From: Prevotellaceae bacterium
GTDB taxonomy: Bacteria; Bacteroidota; Bacteroidia; Bacteroidales; Bacteroidaceae
Assembly: GCA_029219385.1 (NCBI GenBank)
Contig: JAQXTH010000045.1
Span: 1-33,823 of the forward strand
Reading direction: 5' to 3'
DNA length: 33,823 nt
A program made the position numbers and the translations under genes. Below are positions 16,778-24,530 of this stretch, piece by piece (position 1 is the first letter of the stretch; the number at the start of each line of letters is the position of its first letter). The notes below the pieces were generated by a model. It was not told the DNA's origin, made no database searches, and worked only from the letters and a program-made list of their open reading frames with translations.

Positions 16778-17389
16778 ATGTTTATCGAACAGCCCTCTTT
16801 TTGGTTGCGCCTGCTCTATCCCGATGCATTGTGGCGCATAAATCCCAAGGAGAGGGCTGTTTATCTCACTTTCGACGACGGCCCCATTCCCGAGGTTACG
16901 CCGCGAGTGCTCGACATTCTCGACCATTATGGAGTGAAGGCCACATTTTTCATGGTGGGCGACAACGTGAGGAAACACCCCGAGGTCTTTGAGATGGTCA
17001 AGTCGCGTGGTCACCGATTGGGCAACCACACTTTTAATCATCTTGGTGGCATTCGCCATTCCACCAAAGAATATGTTTTAAACATCCACAAGGCCAACAC
17101 CCTTATCCACAGCGACTTGTTTCGTCCGCCCCACGGTTGGTTGCGCCATCGACAATATCATTTTTTCAAGCGTCATTACAAATTGGTGATGTGGGATGTC
17201 GTGACGCGCGACTATTCAAAGCGTCTCACTGCCGAAGAGGTTTTTGAAAACGTGAAACGCTATGCCCGGCCCGGCAGTATTATCACTTTTCACGACTCCT
17301 TGCGCAGCGCGTCAAAACTATGGTATTCATTGCCGCGCAGCATTGAGTGGCTCTTGGCCGAGGGTTATGAATTTAAACTGATACCTTGA
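16778..17389 (+). CDS. Polysaccharide deacetylase (NodB-homology) family protein
   Basis: A 203-residue carbohydrate esterase-4-like protein, which removes acetyl groups from N-acetylated sugars. Motif 1 is TFDDGP (residues 31-36), motif 2 is HTFNH (H84 and H88, the metal histidines), and motif 3 is RPPHGWLR. The closing motif is seen as TFHDS. All expected key positions are in place. The N-terminus has no obvious signal peptide, though MFIEQPSFWLRLLYP could be a weak anchor. It lies 31 bases after the DUF2723 gene and is likely co-transcribed, which suggests joint action on an envelope glycan. Substrate unknown. Confidence 0.92.
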   Translation: MFIEQPSFWLRLLYPDALWRINPKERAVYLTFDDGPIPEVTPRVLDILDHYGVKATFFMVGDNVRKHPEVFEMVKSRGHRLGNHTFNHLGGIRHSTKEYVLNIHKANTLIHSDLFRPPHGWLRHRQYHFFKRHYKLVMWDVVTRDYSKRLTAEEVFENVKRYARPGSIITFHDSLRSASKLWYSLPRSIEWLLAEGYEFKLIP

Positions 17390-17464
17390 GAGTCGCTTTT
17401 AGTTTTTCAACCGACAATTATTTTTCCTCGTTTTCGCATTTTTAGTGCTCCTCCGTTTTTGTTT

Positions 17465-17501
17465 GCAGCCCGTGTAGTTTTTTGCGCGTGCTGCTTTTTT
17501 T
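17465..17501 (+). terminator. Probable terminator of the DUF2723-deacetylase operon
   Basis: gcagcccg (17465-17472) pairs with cgtgctgc (17487-17494) with one mismatch, followed by seven T residues. Confidence 0.7.
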
Positions 17502-17509
17502 ATTTATCT

Positions 17510-17597
17510 CCGGCCGAAAATACTAAGATTTCCGGGCGGAGATACTAAGATTTTCGGGCGGAGATACTAGTATTTCCGGCCGAGAATAAATGGAGAA
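17510..17597. repeat. 22-bp tandem repeat, three full units and a diverged fourth
   Basis: Units begin at 17510, 17532, 17554 and 17576, exactly 22 bases apart. The core of the unit is ccgg[c/g]cg[a/g]a, then atacta, then agattt or gtattt. Units 1 and 4 start ccggccga; units 2 and 3 start with gggcggaga. Unit 4 matches at its start only. Two turns of B-DNA are about 21 bp, so the repeated half-sites lie on nearly the same face of the helix. It lies between a terminator and the Lrp gene. Confidence 0.8.
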
Positions 17598-17990
17598 GTC
17601 CGCTCTTTTTTCGATAAAGTCGCGTTGCGTACAATTTTTGTTGCGTTGTGTATATTTTTGGTTGATTTGCATCAAAGTTGGGGGAAGTGAAAAGGGTTAA
17701 AAATCATGGTTGAATTAAGTTAAATCCAAATCGACAGCCGGCCTGCAAAATGAATTTTCAGACGGGATAATGATTGTTTTTCCTGTTGTCTTTGTCTCTC
17801 TGTCCACTGTTTGCTTCTCGCTTCGTCTCGTCATGATTTGCCATGCCTTTGATGAGGCGCGACACAATCCGGCCCAAAGATAAGCGAGACTGACAGAAAT
17901 ATAATGAACGATTTTGGTTAAAAAATCATTATTATTCTCAATTTGTTTCGTTGTGAGGCTTCAAAGAGTGATTATGTAAAAAAAATAAAC

Positions 17991-17998
17991 TATCTTTG
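17991..17998 (+). promoter_or_regulatory. Putative -7 box of the Lrp/AsnC gene
   Basis: TATCTTTG is an exact match to TAnnTTTG, 22 bases ahead of the ATG. No TTG lies at 19-bp spacing, which would fit a promoter needing an activator. Confidence 0.5.
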
Positions 17999-18020
17999 CT
18001 TTTAGAAAATTATTATTATT

Positions 18021-18491
18021 ATGGCAGTAAAAATAGATAGTCTTGATTTAAAGATTATGAGCATCATCTCCAAGGATGCGCGCGTGCCACTTTCAGACGT
18101 GGCCGAAGTTTGTAAGGTTTCGCGTGCGGTGGTTCACCAGCGTGTGGGCAAGCTTGTGGAAAAAGGAGCCATTCTCGGTTCGGGCTATAAGGTCAACCCC
18201 AAGATGATAGGCTATTCCACTTGCACCTATGTGGGCATCAACCTTGAGCGTGGCAGCATGTATAACGACGTGGTGAGGGCACTCGAAGAGATACCCGAAA
18301 TAGTGGAATGCCACTACACCACGGGCAACTACACCATGCTCATCAAACTCTATGCCTACGACAATGAACATCTCATGGCGTTGCTCAACAACCACATTCA
18401 GCAAATTCCCGGTGTGATCTCCACCGAGACGCTCATCTCCCTTGAGCAGAGCATAAGCCGCCAGTTGCCCATTGTGATGAAGAAAGATTAG
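18021..18491 (+). CDS. Lrp/AsnC family transcriptional regulator
   Basis: 156 residues, the usual size. Residues 1-60 form the winged helix-turn-helix: LDLKIMSIISKDARVPLSDV then the recognition region SRAVVHQRVGKLVEKGAI. From about residue 65 to the end is the AsnC/RAM effector-binding domain (YVGINLERG, ECHYTTGNYTMLIKLYA, then the final helix and strand). These proteins form octamers and sense amino acids. It heads a nine-gene run of closely spaced genes, with DUF4491 three bases after its stop. Target genes are not shown by sequence; the 22-bp repeat upstream may be a binding region, which is inference. Confidence 0.93.
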   Translation: MAVKIDSLDLKIMSIISKDARVPLSDVAEVCKVSRAVVHQRVGKLVEKGAILGSGYKVNPKMIGYSTCTYVGINLERGSMYNDVVRALEEIPEIVECHYTTGNYTMLIKLYAYDNEHLMALLNNHIQQIPGVISTETLISLEQSISRQLPIVMKKD

Positions 18492-18494
18492 CTT

Positions 18495-18791
18495 ATGGAT
18501 TTGCAGTGGCTCGGACCGGTGGTGGGATTGAGTTCGTTTTTGATAATCGGAATGTTCCATCCCATCGTGATAAAAACCGAATACTATACGGGCACCCGCT
18601 TTTGGTGGGTGTTCTTGATTGTTGGCCTGGGTGCGTTGGTGGCCGCTCTGCTGATAGACAACGTGGCTCTGTCGGCAATTGTGGGTGTGTTTGCCTTTTG
18701 CTGCTTTTGGAGTATATTGGAGTTGTTTGAACAAAAAGAAAGGGTCAGAAAAGGGTGGTTTCCCAAGCGGCCCGAGAAGAATAAAAAATGA
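18495..18791 (+). CDS. DUF4491 family small membrane protein
   Basis: 98 residues with three hydrophobic helices (about 5-25, 36-57 and 60-80) and a basic, soluble C-terminus ending in KKR-rich sequence. The conserved-looking pattern is GxxxFLIIGxFHPIVIKxEYYxGxRFWW, typical of DUF4491. No function is known to me. Start is three bases after the Lrp stop; the final bases overlap the next start by four (ATGA), so it is translationally coupled to the next gene. Confidence 0.85.
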   Translation: MDLQWLGPVVGLSSFLIIGMFHPIVIKTEYYTGTRFWWVFLIVGLGALVAALLIDNVALSAIVGVFAFCCFWSILELFEQKERVRKGWFPKRPEKNKK

Positions 18792-20587
18792 GTTGCGGCT
18801 GGTTTGAAAAATACAAAGAGTCTGCCGACAGTCTGCCCAAAGCCGGCAAGAAGCCTGTGGTCGGCATAACCGCCAACTATGTGGAGGCCGACAGCCGTTT
18901 GGCCGAGGCATACTATGAGAGTGTGAGAAAGGCGGGCGGTGTGGCAGTGATATTTCCGCCCTCGGCGGGCATTGAAGATATTGAGGATTTCCTCCTTTCG
19001 GTCGATGCCCTTGTCTTTTCGGGTGGTGGCGACATCAATCCGCTCTTGTTGGGCGAAGAGCCCGAGAGGGGGTTGGGTGGAGTTTGCGCCAAGCGCGATG
19101 TGCAGGAATTGGTTTTGATGCGTCGTGCCATAGACAAACAGTTGCCCGTGTTGGCCATTTGTCGCGGAATGCAGGTGATGGCAGCCGCCACCGGTGGCAC
19201 TCTTATTCAAGATATATATAGCAGTTTGGACAAAGATGGCAGACCTCGTTTTGACACTCCTCTTCTCAAACATTCTCAAAATCTCGAGCGCGACTGCGTT
19301 TCCCACACCATAGACATAGCCCCCTCCACCCTGCTTGCTTCCATTTTGGGCGAGGGGCGTTTTGCGGTCAATTCGTTTCATCATCAGGCCGTGGGGAGTG
19401 TGGGCGAAGCGTTGAGAGTGAGTGCCAAAAGTCCCGACGGCATTATTGAGGCCATAGAGAGCAACGAGGGCAAGTCGTTGCTCGGAGTGCAGTGGCATCC
19501 CGAGTGCTTCCACAAGTCTGCACACAATCCGATGAAGCCTCTGTTTGAGTGGCTTGTGAATGAGGCGGCAGAATACAGGGCGGCGCGCGAGATACATCGT
19601 CGCGTCCTCACGCTCGACTCCCATTGCGACACCCCCATGTTTTTCGACCGCGACATAGACTTCTCGCGTCGCGATGATCGCATTTTGGTCGATTCTGTCA
19701 AGATGCGCGACGGCGGTCTCGATGCCGTCATCATGGCAGCCTATCTGCCCCAGAAAGGACTCGACGCAGAGTCGCTCTCTCATGCTGTGGTCAAAGCAGA
19801 AAGATTGCTCGACGAAATCGACGAGCGTATCGGCACGGTGGCAGGAGTAGCCTTGGCTGACAGTCCCAAGCGCCTTTACGAACTCAAGGGCAAAGGCGTG
19901 CTCGGCGTGATGAAAGGCATAGAAAACGGCTATGCCATAGGCAACGACCTTGCTAATATAGAGAAATTTGCGCAGCGCGGTGTGGTCTATATCACGCTGT
20001 GTCACAATGGCGACAATCTCATCTGCGACTCGGCTGCCAAGACCGCCAACACCCATGGCGGACTGAGCGAGTTTGGCGGTCGGGTGGTGAGCGAAATGAA
20101 CAGGCTGGGCCTCATGGTCGACCTCTCTCATGCCGGCCGGAGCAGTTTCTACAACGCTTTGGAGGCGAGTCGCCTGCCGGTGGTGTGCAGCCATGCCTCG
20201 TGCAGGGCGTTGTGTGACCATCCGCGCAATCTCGACGACGACCAAATGAGGGCGTTGCGCGATGTCGGCGGAGTGATGCAGATAACTCTCTATCCCGGCT
20301 TCTTGCGCAAAGAGGGCGTTGCCACCATCGACGATGCCGTCAATCATCTCAACCATGCCGTCGACGTGATGGGCATTGACCATGTGGGCCTGGGCACCGA
20401 CTTTGACGGCGACGGCGGAGTGACGGGGCTTGCCCATGCCGGCGAACTGCTCAATTTCACGCGTCGGCTCTTGCAGTGCAGATATAGCGAAGACGACATC
20501 AGGCTGCTGTGGGGAGGCAACTTTCTGCGCGTGATGAACGAGGTGCAGGCCGCGTCGGAATGGCGCAAAGGAAAATTTTCAGATTAA
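18788..20587 (+). CDS. Fusion of C26-type gamma-glutamyl hydrolase/amidotransferase domain and M19 membrane dipeptidase
   Basis: A 599-residue two-domain protein. Residues about 22-260 are a class-I glutamine-amidotransferase-like domain of the peptidase C26 (PuuD-like) type: VFSGGGDINP, nucleophile C125 in AICRGMQ, and the His-Glu pair H237 and E239 in GVQWHPE. Residues about 270-595 are a renal-dipeptidase-like M19 domain with metal ligands in LDSHCD (H279, D281), the Glu in GVMKGIENGY, and the His-rich strands MVDLSHAG and VVCSHAS, then GLGTDFDGD. The first would split gamma-glutamyl bonds and the second dipeptides, so the fusion could degrade gamma-linked peptides such as murein-derived ones. 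No signal peptide is seen, suggesting cytoplasmic action. Both active sites appear intact. The start overlaps the previous stop. Confidence 0.9.
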   Translation: MSCGWFEKYKESADSLPKAGKKPVVGITANYVEADSRLAEAYYESVRKAGGVAVIFPPSAGIEDIEDFLLSVDALVFSGGGDINPLLLGEEPERGLGGVCAKRDVQELVLMRRAIDKQLPVLAICRGMQVMAAATGGTLIQDIYSSLDKDGRPRFDTPLLKHSQNLERDCVSHTIDIAPSTLLASILGEGRFAVNSFHHQAVGSVGEALRVSAKSPDGIIEAIESNEGKSLLGVQWHPECFHKSAHNPMKPLFEWLVNEAAEYRAAREIHRRVLTLDSHCDTPMFFDRDIDFSRRDDRILVDSVKMRDGGLDAVIMAAYLPQKGLDAESLSHAVVKAERLLDEIDERIGTVAGVALADSPKRLYELKGKGVLGVMKGIENGYAIGNDLANIEKFAQRGVVYITLCHNGDNLICDSAAKTANTHGGLSEFGGRVVSEMNRLGLMVDLSHAGRSSFYNALEASRLPVVCSHASCRALCDHPRNLDDDQMRALRDVGGVMQITLYPGFLRKEGVATIDDAVNHLNHAVDVMGIDHVGLGTDFDGDGGVTGLAHAGELLNFTRRLLQCRYSEDDIRLLWGGNFLRVMNEVQAASEWRKGKFSD

Positions 20588-20608
20588 GGGAAAAAGATAA
20601 ATAAAAAG

Positions 20609-21610
20609 ATGAAGAAATTATATCCGCTTTTTTGTTTTATATTTATGGTGTTGTCGACCGTGGCGTGCAAACAGGGCAACGCCGAAAACACTCCCGCGGT
20701 GGGCGACACGGTGAGCGTGCCGTCTTTCAGTGCCGACAGTGCCATGGCCCACATTGAGGGTCAGTGTGATTTTGGAGAACGTGTGTTGGGCACAGCCGCC
20801 CACGACGACTGCGGCCGCTATATCGCCGAGGCGTTTCGCGCCCAAGGTTGCGAGGTGACTATTCAGGAGGCTGAGTTCAGGCTCTACAATGGCAGTCGCC
20901 ACAAGGGTTTTAACATAATTGCGTCGACCAATCCCGAGGCCTCGCTCCGCATAATGCTTTGTGCCCACTGGGACAGTCGCCCCTGGGCTGACAACGACCC
21001 CGACCCCTCCAACCACAAAAAGCCGGTGCCGGCAGCCAACGACGGTGCGAGCGGAGTGGCAGTGATGTTGGAGATAGCACGCCAAATCAAGTTGCAGGCT
21101 CCCGTCATCGGGGTCGACTTTGTTTGTTTCGATGCCGAAGATGCCGGAGTGCCCGAATGGGACACCTCGTTTTCGGGCAGTGTCAACGACGAAGAGGCTT
21201 CGTGGTGTCTCGGTTCGCAACACTGGGCAAAAAATCCCCACCGCAGAGACTTTGAGTTTGCCGTGTTGCTCGACATGGTGGGTGGCCGCGGCGCAACATT
21301 CTATAAGGAACAGTTCTCCATGTATTATGCCCCCTCGGTGGTGGCGCGTGTGTGGGCAGCGGCAGCCGAGGCAGGCTATGGCTCGTGTTTCCCCGACGAC
21401 CAATCGGGCGGAGGTGCTATCACCGACGACCATTTGCCCCTCAACCGCATTGCCGCCATTCCCTCTATCGACATAATAGACTATCGGCCCGCCCAGAGAC
21501 CCGGTTTCTGCCCCACGTGGCACACTCTGGACGACACGCCCCAAAACATAGACCCCCTCACGCTTAAAGCCGTGGGCCAAACATTGCTGCAACTGATATA
21601 TACATTCTAA
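20609..21610 (+). CDS. M28-family glutaminyl-peptide cyclotransferase, lipoprotein
   Basis: 333 residues with a lipoprotein signal (lipobox VLSTVAC, Cys20), so it sits in an outer or inner membrane facing the periplasm. It matches animal-type glutaminyl cyclases, which turn N-terminal Gln into pyroglutamate. Zn-site candidates: D145 in AANDGASG, E177/D178 in DAEDAG, H305 in TWHTLDDT. Also DDHLPL (residues 273-278) and IDIIDY fit the family. Other M28 members are aminopeptidases, but the combination of DDHLP and WHTxDD favours a cyclase. Many Bacteroidetes exported proteins start with Gln after signal cleavage, and the OMP at 23858 shows this. It follows the dipeptidase fusion after 21 bases. 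Confidence 0.88.
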   Translation: MKKLYPLFCFIFMVLSTVACKQGNAENTPAVGDTVSVPSFSADSAMAHIEGQCDFGERVLGTAAHDDCGRYIAEAFRAQGCEVTIQEAEFRLYNGSRHKGFNIIASTNPEASLRIMLCAHWDSRPWADNDPDPSNHKKPVPAANDGASGVAVMLEIARQIKLQAPVIGVDFVCFDAEDAGVPEWDTSFSGSVNDEEASWCLGSQHWAKNPHRRDFEFAVLLDMVGGRGATFYKEQFSMYYAPSVVARVWAAAAEAGYGSCFPDDQSGGGAITDDHLPLNRIAAIPSIDIIDYRPAQRPGFCPTWHTLDDTPQNIDPLTLKAVGQTLLQLIYTF

Positions 21611-21624
21611 AACAAGTTCTCAAA

Positions 21625-22044
21625 ATGACCATCAACGAAATTCAAGACGAGATAATAGAGGAGTTTAGCGAACTCGACGATTGGCTTGACCGCTACCAAC
21701 TGCTTATTGATTTGGGCAACGACCAACAACCCCTGCCACAACAAGAGAAGACCGAGAGCAACCTCATTGACGGTTGCCAAAGTCGCGTGTGGCTGGTGTG
21801 TGACGAGCGCGACGGCATTCTTTATTTTCGTGCTGAGAGCGACGCCCTCATCGTTAAGGGCATCATCTCTCTGCTTATCAAGGTGTTGTCGGGCCACACC
21901 CCGGCTGAGATCCTTGAGGCCGACCTCTATTTCATCCACGACATAGGGCTCACCGAACATCTCTCGCCCACGCGCTCAAACGGCCTGCTCTCAATGCTCA
22001 AGCAAATGCGCCTCTATGCCTTGGCCTACAAAGCCAAACAATAA
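21625..22044 (+). CDS. sufE: SufE family protein
   Basis: 139 residues, the standard SufE size. SufE takes sulfur from the cysteine desulfurase SufS and passes it to the SufBCD scaffold in iron-sulfur cluster assembly. The acceptor Cys is C51 in IDGCQSRVW, at the same number as in E. coli SufE. The C-terminal ending with LSPTRSNGLLSMLKQMR is characteristic. It lies 14 bases after the cyclase gene and no other suf genes are here, so this copy is separate from a main suf operon, or the operon is dispersed. Confidence 0.95.
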   Translation: MTINEIQDEIIEEFSELDDWLDRYQLLIDLGNDQQPLPQQEKTESNLIDGCQSRVWLVCDERDGILYFRAESDALIVKGIISLLIKVLSGHTPAEILEADLYFIHDIGLTEHLSPTRSNGLLSMLKQMRLYALAYKAKQ

Positions 22045-22077
22045 TATTCTTCTTGCCAAACACCTTATTATATATAT

Positions 22078-23847
22078 ATGACTTTTGAACAACTTGGCAT
22101 TTGCAAGCCCATACTTGAGGCTGTCGATGAGTTGGGTTTTGCTTCGCCAATGCCCATTCAAGAAGCCGTGATACCTTTTCTGCTCACCCAAGAGCGCGAT
22201 TTGATAGCCCTCGCCCAGACCGGCACGGGCAAGACAGCCGCCTATGGCATTCCTTTGCTTCAGTCGATAGACGTTTCGTCACCGCTGCCGCGCGCAGTGG
22301 TGCTTTGTCCCACTCGCGAACTGTGTCTGCAGATTGCTGAAGACCTCAAGGACTTGTCGCGCCACATAGAGGGCCTCCATGTCTTGCCTGTCTATGGTGG
22401 TGCTAACATCGAGAGCCAGATTCGTGCCCTGAAGCGTGGCACCCATGTGATTGTTGCCACTCCGGGCCGCCTGATCGACCTCATGGAGCGCAAGGTGGCA
22501 GACCTCTCGATGGTGGAGCGCGTAGTGCTCGACGAGGCCGACGAAATGCTCAACATGGGTTTTAGCGAAAGCATCGACGCCATTCTTGAGGGCATTCCCC
22601 ACTCCCACCACACCCAGCTTTTCTCTGCCACCATGAGCAAGGAGATTGCCAAGATAGCCAACAACTATCTGCAAAATCCTGAGGAGATAGTGGTGGGCTC
22701 GCGCAACGAGGGTGCCGAGCATGTGAACCACGAATACTATCTTGTGCAGGCCAAAGACAAATATCCCGCCCTCAAGAGGGTGGTCGACTTCTATCCTTAT
22801 ATATATGCCATTATCTTTTGTCGCACCCGCATAGAGACCCAAGAGGTGGCCGACGCTTTAATCAGAGACGGCTATAACGCCGAGGCCCTCCACGGTGATC
22901 TCTCTCAGCAACAGCGCGACCTCACCATGCAGAAGTTTCGCCAACACAACACCCAACTGCTTGTGGCGACCGACGTGGCAGCACGCGGACTCGATGTCGA
23001 CGACCTCACCCACGTGATAAACTATGGCCTGCCCGACGATGTGGAGAACTATACCCACCGCAGTGGGCGCACGGGGCGCGCCGGCAAAAAAGGCACCTCC
23101 ATTTCCATTATCCATGTGAAGGAAAAGGGCAAGGTGCGCCGCATAGAAGACACCATTGGCAAGGCGTTTAAGGCCAAGACTATGCCCGAGCCAAAAGCCA
23201 TCTGCACCAAGCAACTTTATAAAGTGATCGACCGCTTGGAGCGCACGGAGGTGGCAGAAGAGGAGATCGCTCCGTTCTTGCCCGAGGTGATGCGCAAACT
23301 CGACTGGCTCGACAAGGAAGACATTGTGAAGCGGCTGGTGACCATGGAGTTTGGGCGTTTCTTGAGCTACTATGCCAATGCTCCCGAGATTGTGCAGCCC
23401 CAAGACAAGGCTTCAAAGGGCGTGGGCAGGCGTGGTGGCACGTGTCATGGCGAGGCAGAGCCGGGCTATGTGCGTTTCTTCATTGCCTTGGGCAAGCGCG
23501 ACAATTTCTATGCGCGCGACATCATCGGTGTGATAAATCGTTATACTGGCAAGCCCGTGGAGATTGGACGCATTGATCTGATGACCAATTTCTCTTTCTT
23601 CGAGGTGCCCGAGGAGCAGGCCGACATTATCGAGCGCACAATGAAACACGTCAACATAAAGGGGCGCGGAGTGGCTGTTGACCGGGCAGAGCAGGGCAGC
23701 AAGAAAAACCATTCCAAACCCGCTGCTGCCAAGGGTGATGGACAACAGTCCTTGCGCCGGAAAACCACAAAGAAGAAAAACGATTGGCAGCGTTTCTTCC
23801 AAACCGACGACAATCAAACCTCTAAAAACAAGAAAAAAAGAAAATAG
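22078..23847 (+). CDS. DEAD-box RNA helicase with DbpA-type RNA-binding domain
   Basis: 589 residues. Helicase motifs are all visible: Q motif near FASPMPIQE, motif I AQTGTGKT (46-53), Ia PTREL, II DEAD (152-155), III SAT, and VI HRSGRTGR (327-334). The C-terminal domain (about residues 460-540, with FFIALGKRDNFYARDIIGVI) has the DbpA RRM-like fold, followed by a Lys/Arg-rich tail ending KNKKKRK. Proteins of this CsdA/DbpA type unwind RNA during ribosome assembly and at low temperature. It lies 33 bases after sufE and 10 before the OMP gene. Confidence 0.95.
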   Translation: MTFEQLGICKPILEAVDELGFASPMPIQEAVIPFLLTQERDLIALAQTGTGKTAAYGIPLLQSIDVSSPLPRAVVLCPTRELCLQIAEDLKDLSRHIEGLHVLPVYGGANIESQIRALKRGTHVIVATPGRLIDLMERKVADLSMVERVVLDEADEMLNMGFSESIDAILEGIPHSHHTQLFSATMSKEIAKIANNYLQNPEEIVVGSRNEGAEHVNHEYYLVQAKDKYPALKRVVDFYPYIYAIIFCRTRIETQEVADALIRDGYNAEALHGDLSQQQRDLTMQKFRQHNTQLLVATDVAARGLDVDDLTHVINYGLPDDVENYTHRSGRTGRAGKKGTSISIIHVKEKGKVRRIEDTIGKAFKAKTMPEPKAICTKQLYKVIDRLERTEVAEEEIAPFLPEVMRKLDWLDKEDIVKRLVTMEFGRFLSYYANAPEIVQPQDKASKGVGRRGGTCHGEAEPGYVRFFIALGKRDNFYARDIIGVINRYTGKPVEIGRIDLMTNFSFFEVPEEQADIIERTMKHVNIKGRGVAVDRAEQGSKKNHSKPAAAKGDGQQSLRRKTTKKKNDWQRFFQTDDNQTSKNKKKRK

Positions 23848-23857
23848 CATAAACGAC

Positions 23858-24526
23858 ATGAAGAGATTATTATTTGCCGCTCTGTTGGCGGTTTTTGCCT
23901 TGGCTACACAGGCACAAGAGCACTTTCTGTTCAGGTTGGGTGGTGGCGTTTCGTCCCACTATGGTCTTCACTCCAAAAACATGAATGCCTTTTGCGTGGG
24001 CCTGGGATATGAATATGAGTTCAGCCAGAAGTGGTCGGTTTCACCGAGCGTGCTGTATTTTGCGCGCGGCTGGAAGGAACCCGACAAGACTGTGCCTGCG
24101 CGCGACGACAACGGCGATTTTGTTTATGACGAAAACGACGGTCATCAGATTTTTGGTAAGAAGGGCGTGAAGAGCCATTCTAACTATGTGCAGGTGCCGG
24201 TGATGTTTAATTATTATATTCATCTCAAGTCGCCCCACTATGTGTCGCTTTCGGCAGGGCCCTATGTGGCATACGGTGTGGGAGGCAAGACCGAGACCTA
24301 TGGCGACACCGACCGTTTCGGGGCAGAGCGTCTGTATTACGAACAAGACACCTTTGGCGACGAGGTCGATGCCCGTCGTTTCGATGCGGGAGTGTCTCTG
24401 GCGGTGGGCTATGAATATAACCGAAACATCAACCTTGCCTTTAATGCCGATTTCGGTTTGCTGAAGGTGAGCAAGGCCGGTGGCAAAAACAAGTGCTTCT
24501 ATTTATCGTTTATGTATAGATTGTAG
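23858..24526 (+). CDS. Outer-membrane beta-barrel protein (porin-like)
   Basis: 222 residues starting MKRLLFAALLAVFALATQAQ, a signal peptide with Gln or Glu right after the cleavage region. The mature part alternates short beta strands (FRLGGGVSSHYG, VGLGYEYEFSQKWSVSPSVLY, VQVPVMFNYYI, AGVSLAVGYEYNRNINL) with polar loops and ends in an aromatic-rich C-terminal strand, FYLSFMYRL, typical of barrel proteins. An earlier in-frame ATG at 23678 lies within the helicase gene and is rejected. Small eight-stranded barrels of this group are common in Bacteroidetes; no specific role can be given. The M16 gene begins 4 bases after its stop. Confidence 0.85.
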   Translation: MKRLLFAALLAVFALATQAQEHFLFRLGGGVSSHYGLHSKNMNAFCVGLGYEYEFSQKWSVSPSVLYFARGWKEPDKTVPARDDNGDFVYDENDGHQIFGKKGVKSHSNYVQVPVMFNYYIHLKSPHYVSLSAGPYVAYGVGGKTETYGDTDRFGAERLYYEQDTFGDEVDARRFDAGVSLAVGYEYNRNINLAFNADFGLLKVSKAGGKNKCFYLSFMYRL

Positions 24527-24530
24527 GCAA

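Larger units (their letters stand above)
17390..18020. other. 631-base gene-free region
   Basis: No ORF I can support on either strand. It holds a terminator (17465-17501), the 22-bp tandem repeat (17510-17597), a T-rich middle part, and the promoter of the Lrp gene near its right end. The rest is unassigned. Confidence 0.6.

Noticed and set aside
17510..17597. CRISPR array
   Set aside because: The 22-bp units follow each other directly with no unique spacers, so this is a tandem repeat.
18584..20437. 617-codon open frame on the minus strand
   Set aside because: It is the antisense shadow of the C26-M19 fusion and DUF4491 genes. The protein is His/Ala-rich without any domain, and the plus-strand proteins are clearly real.
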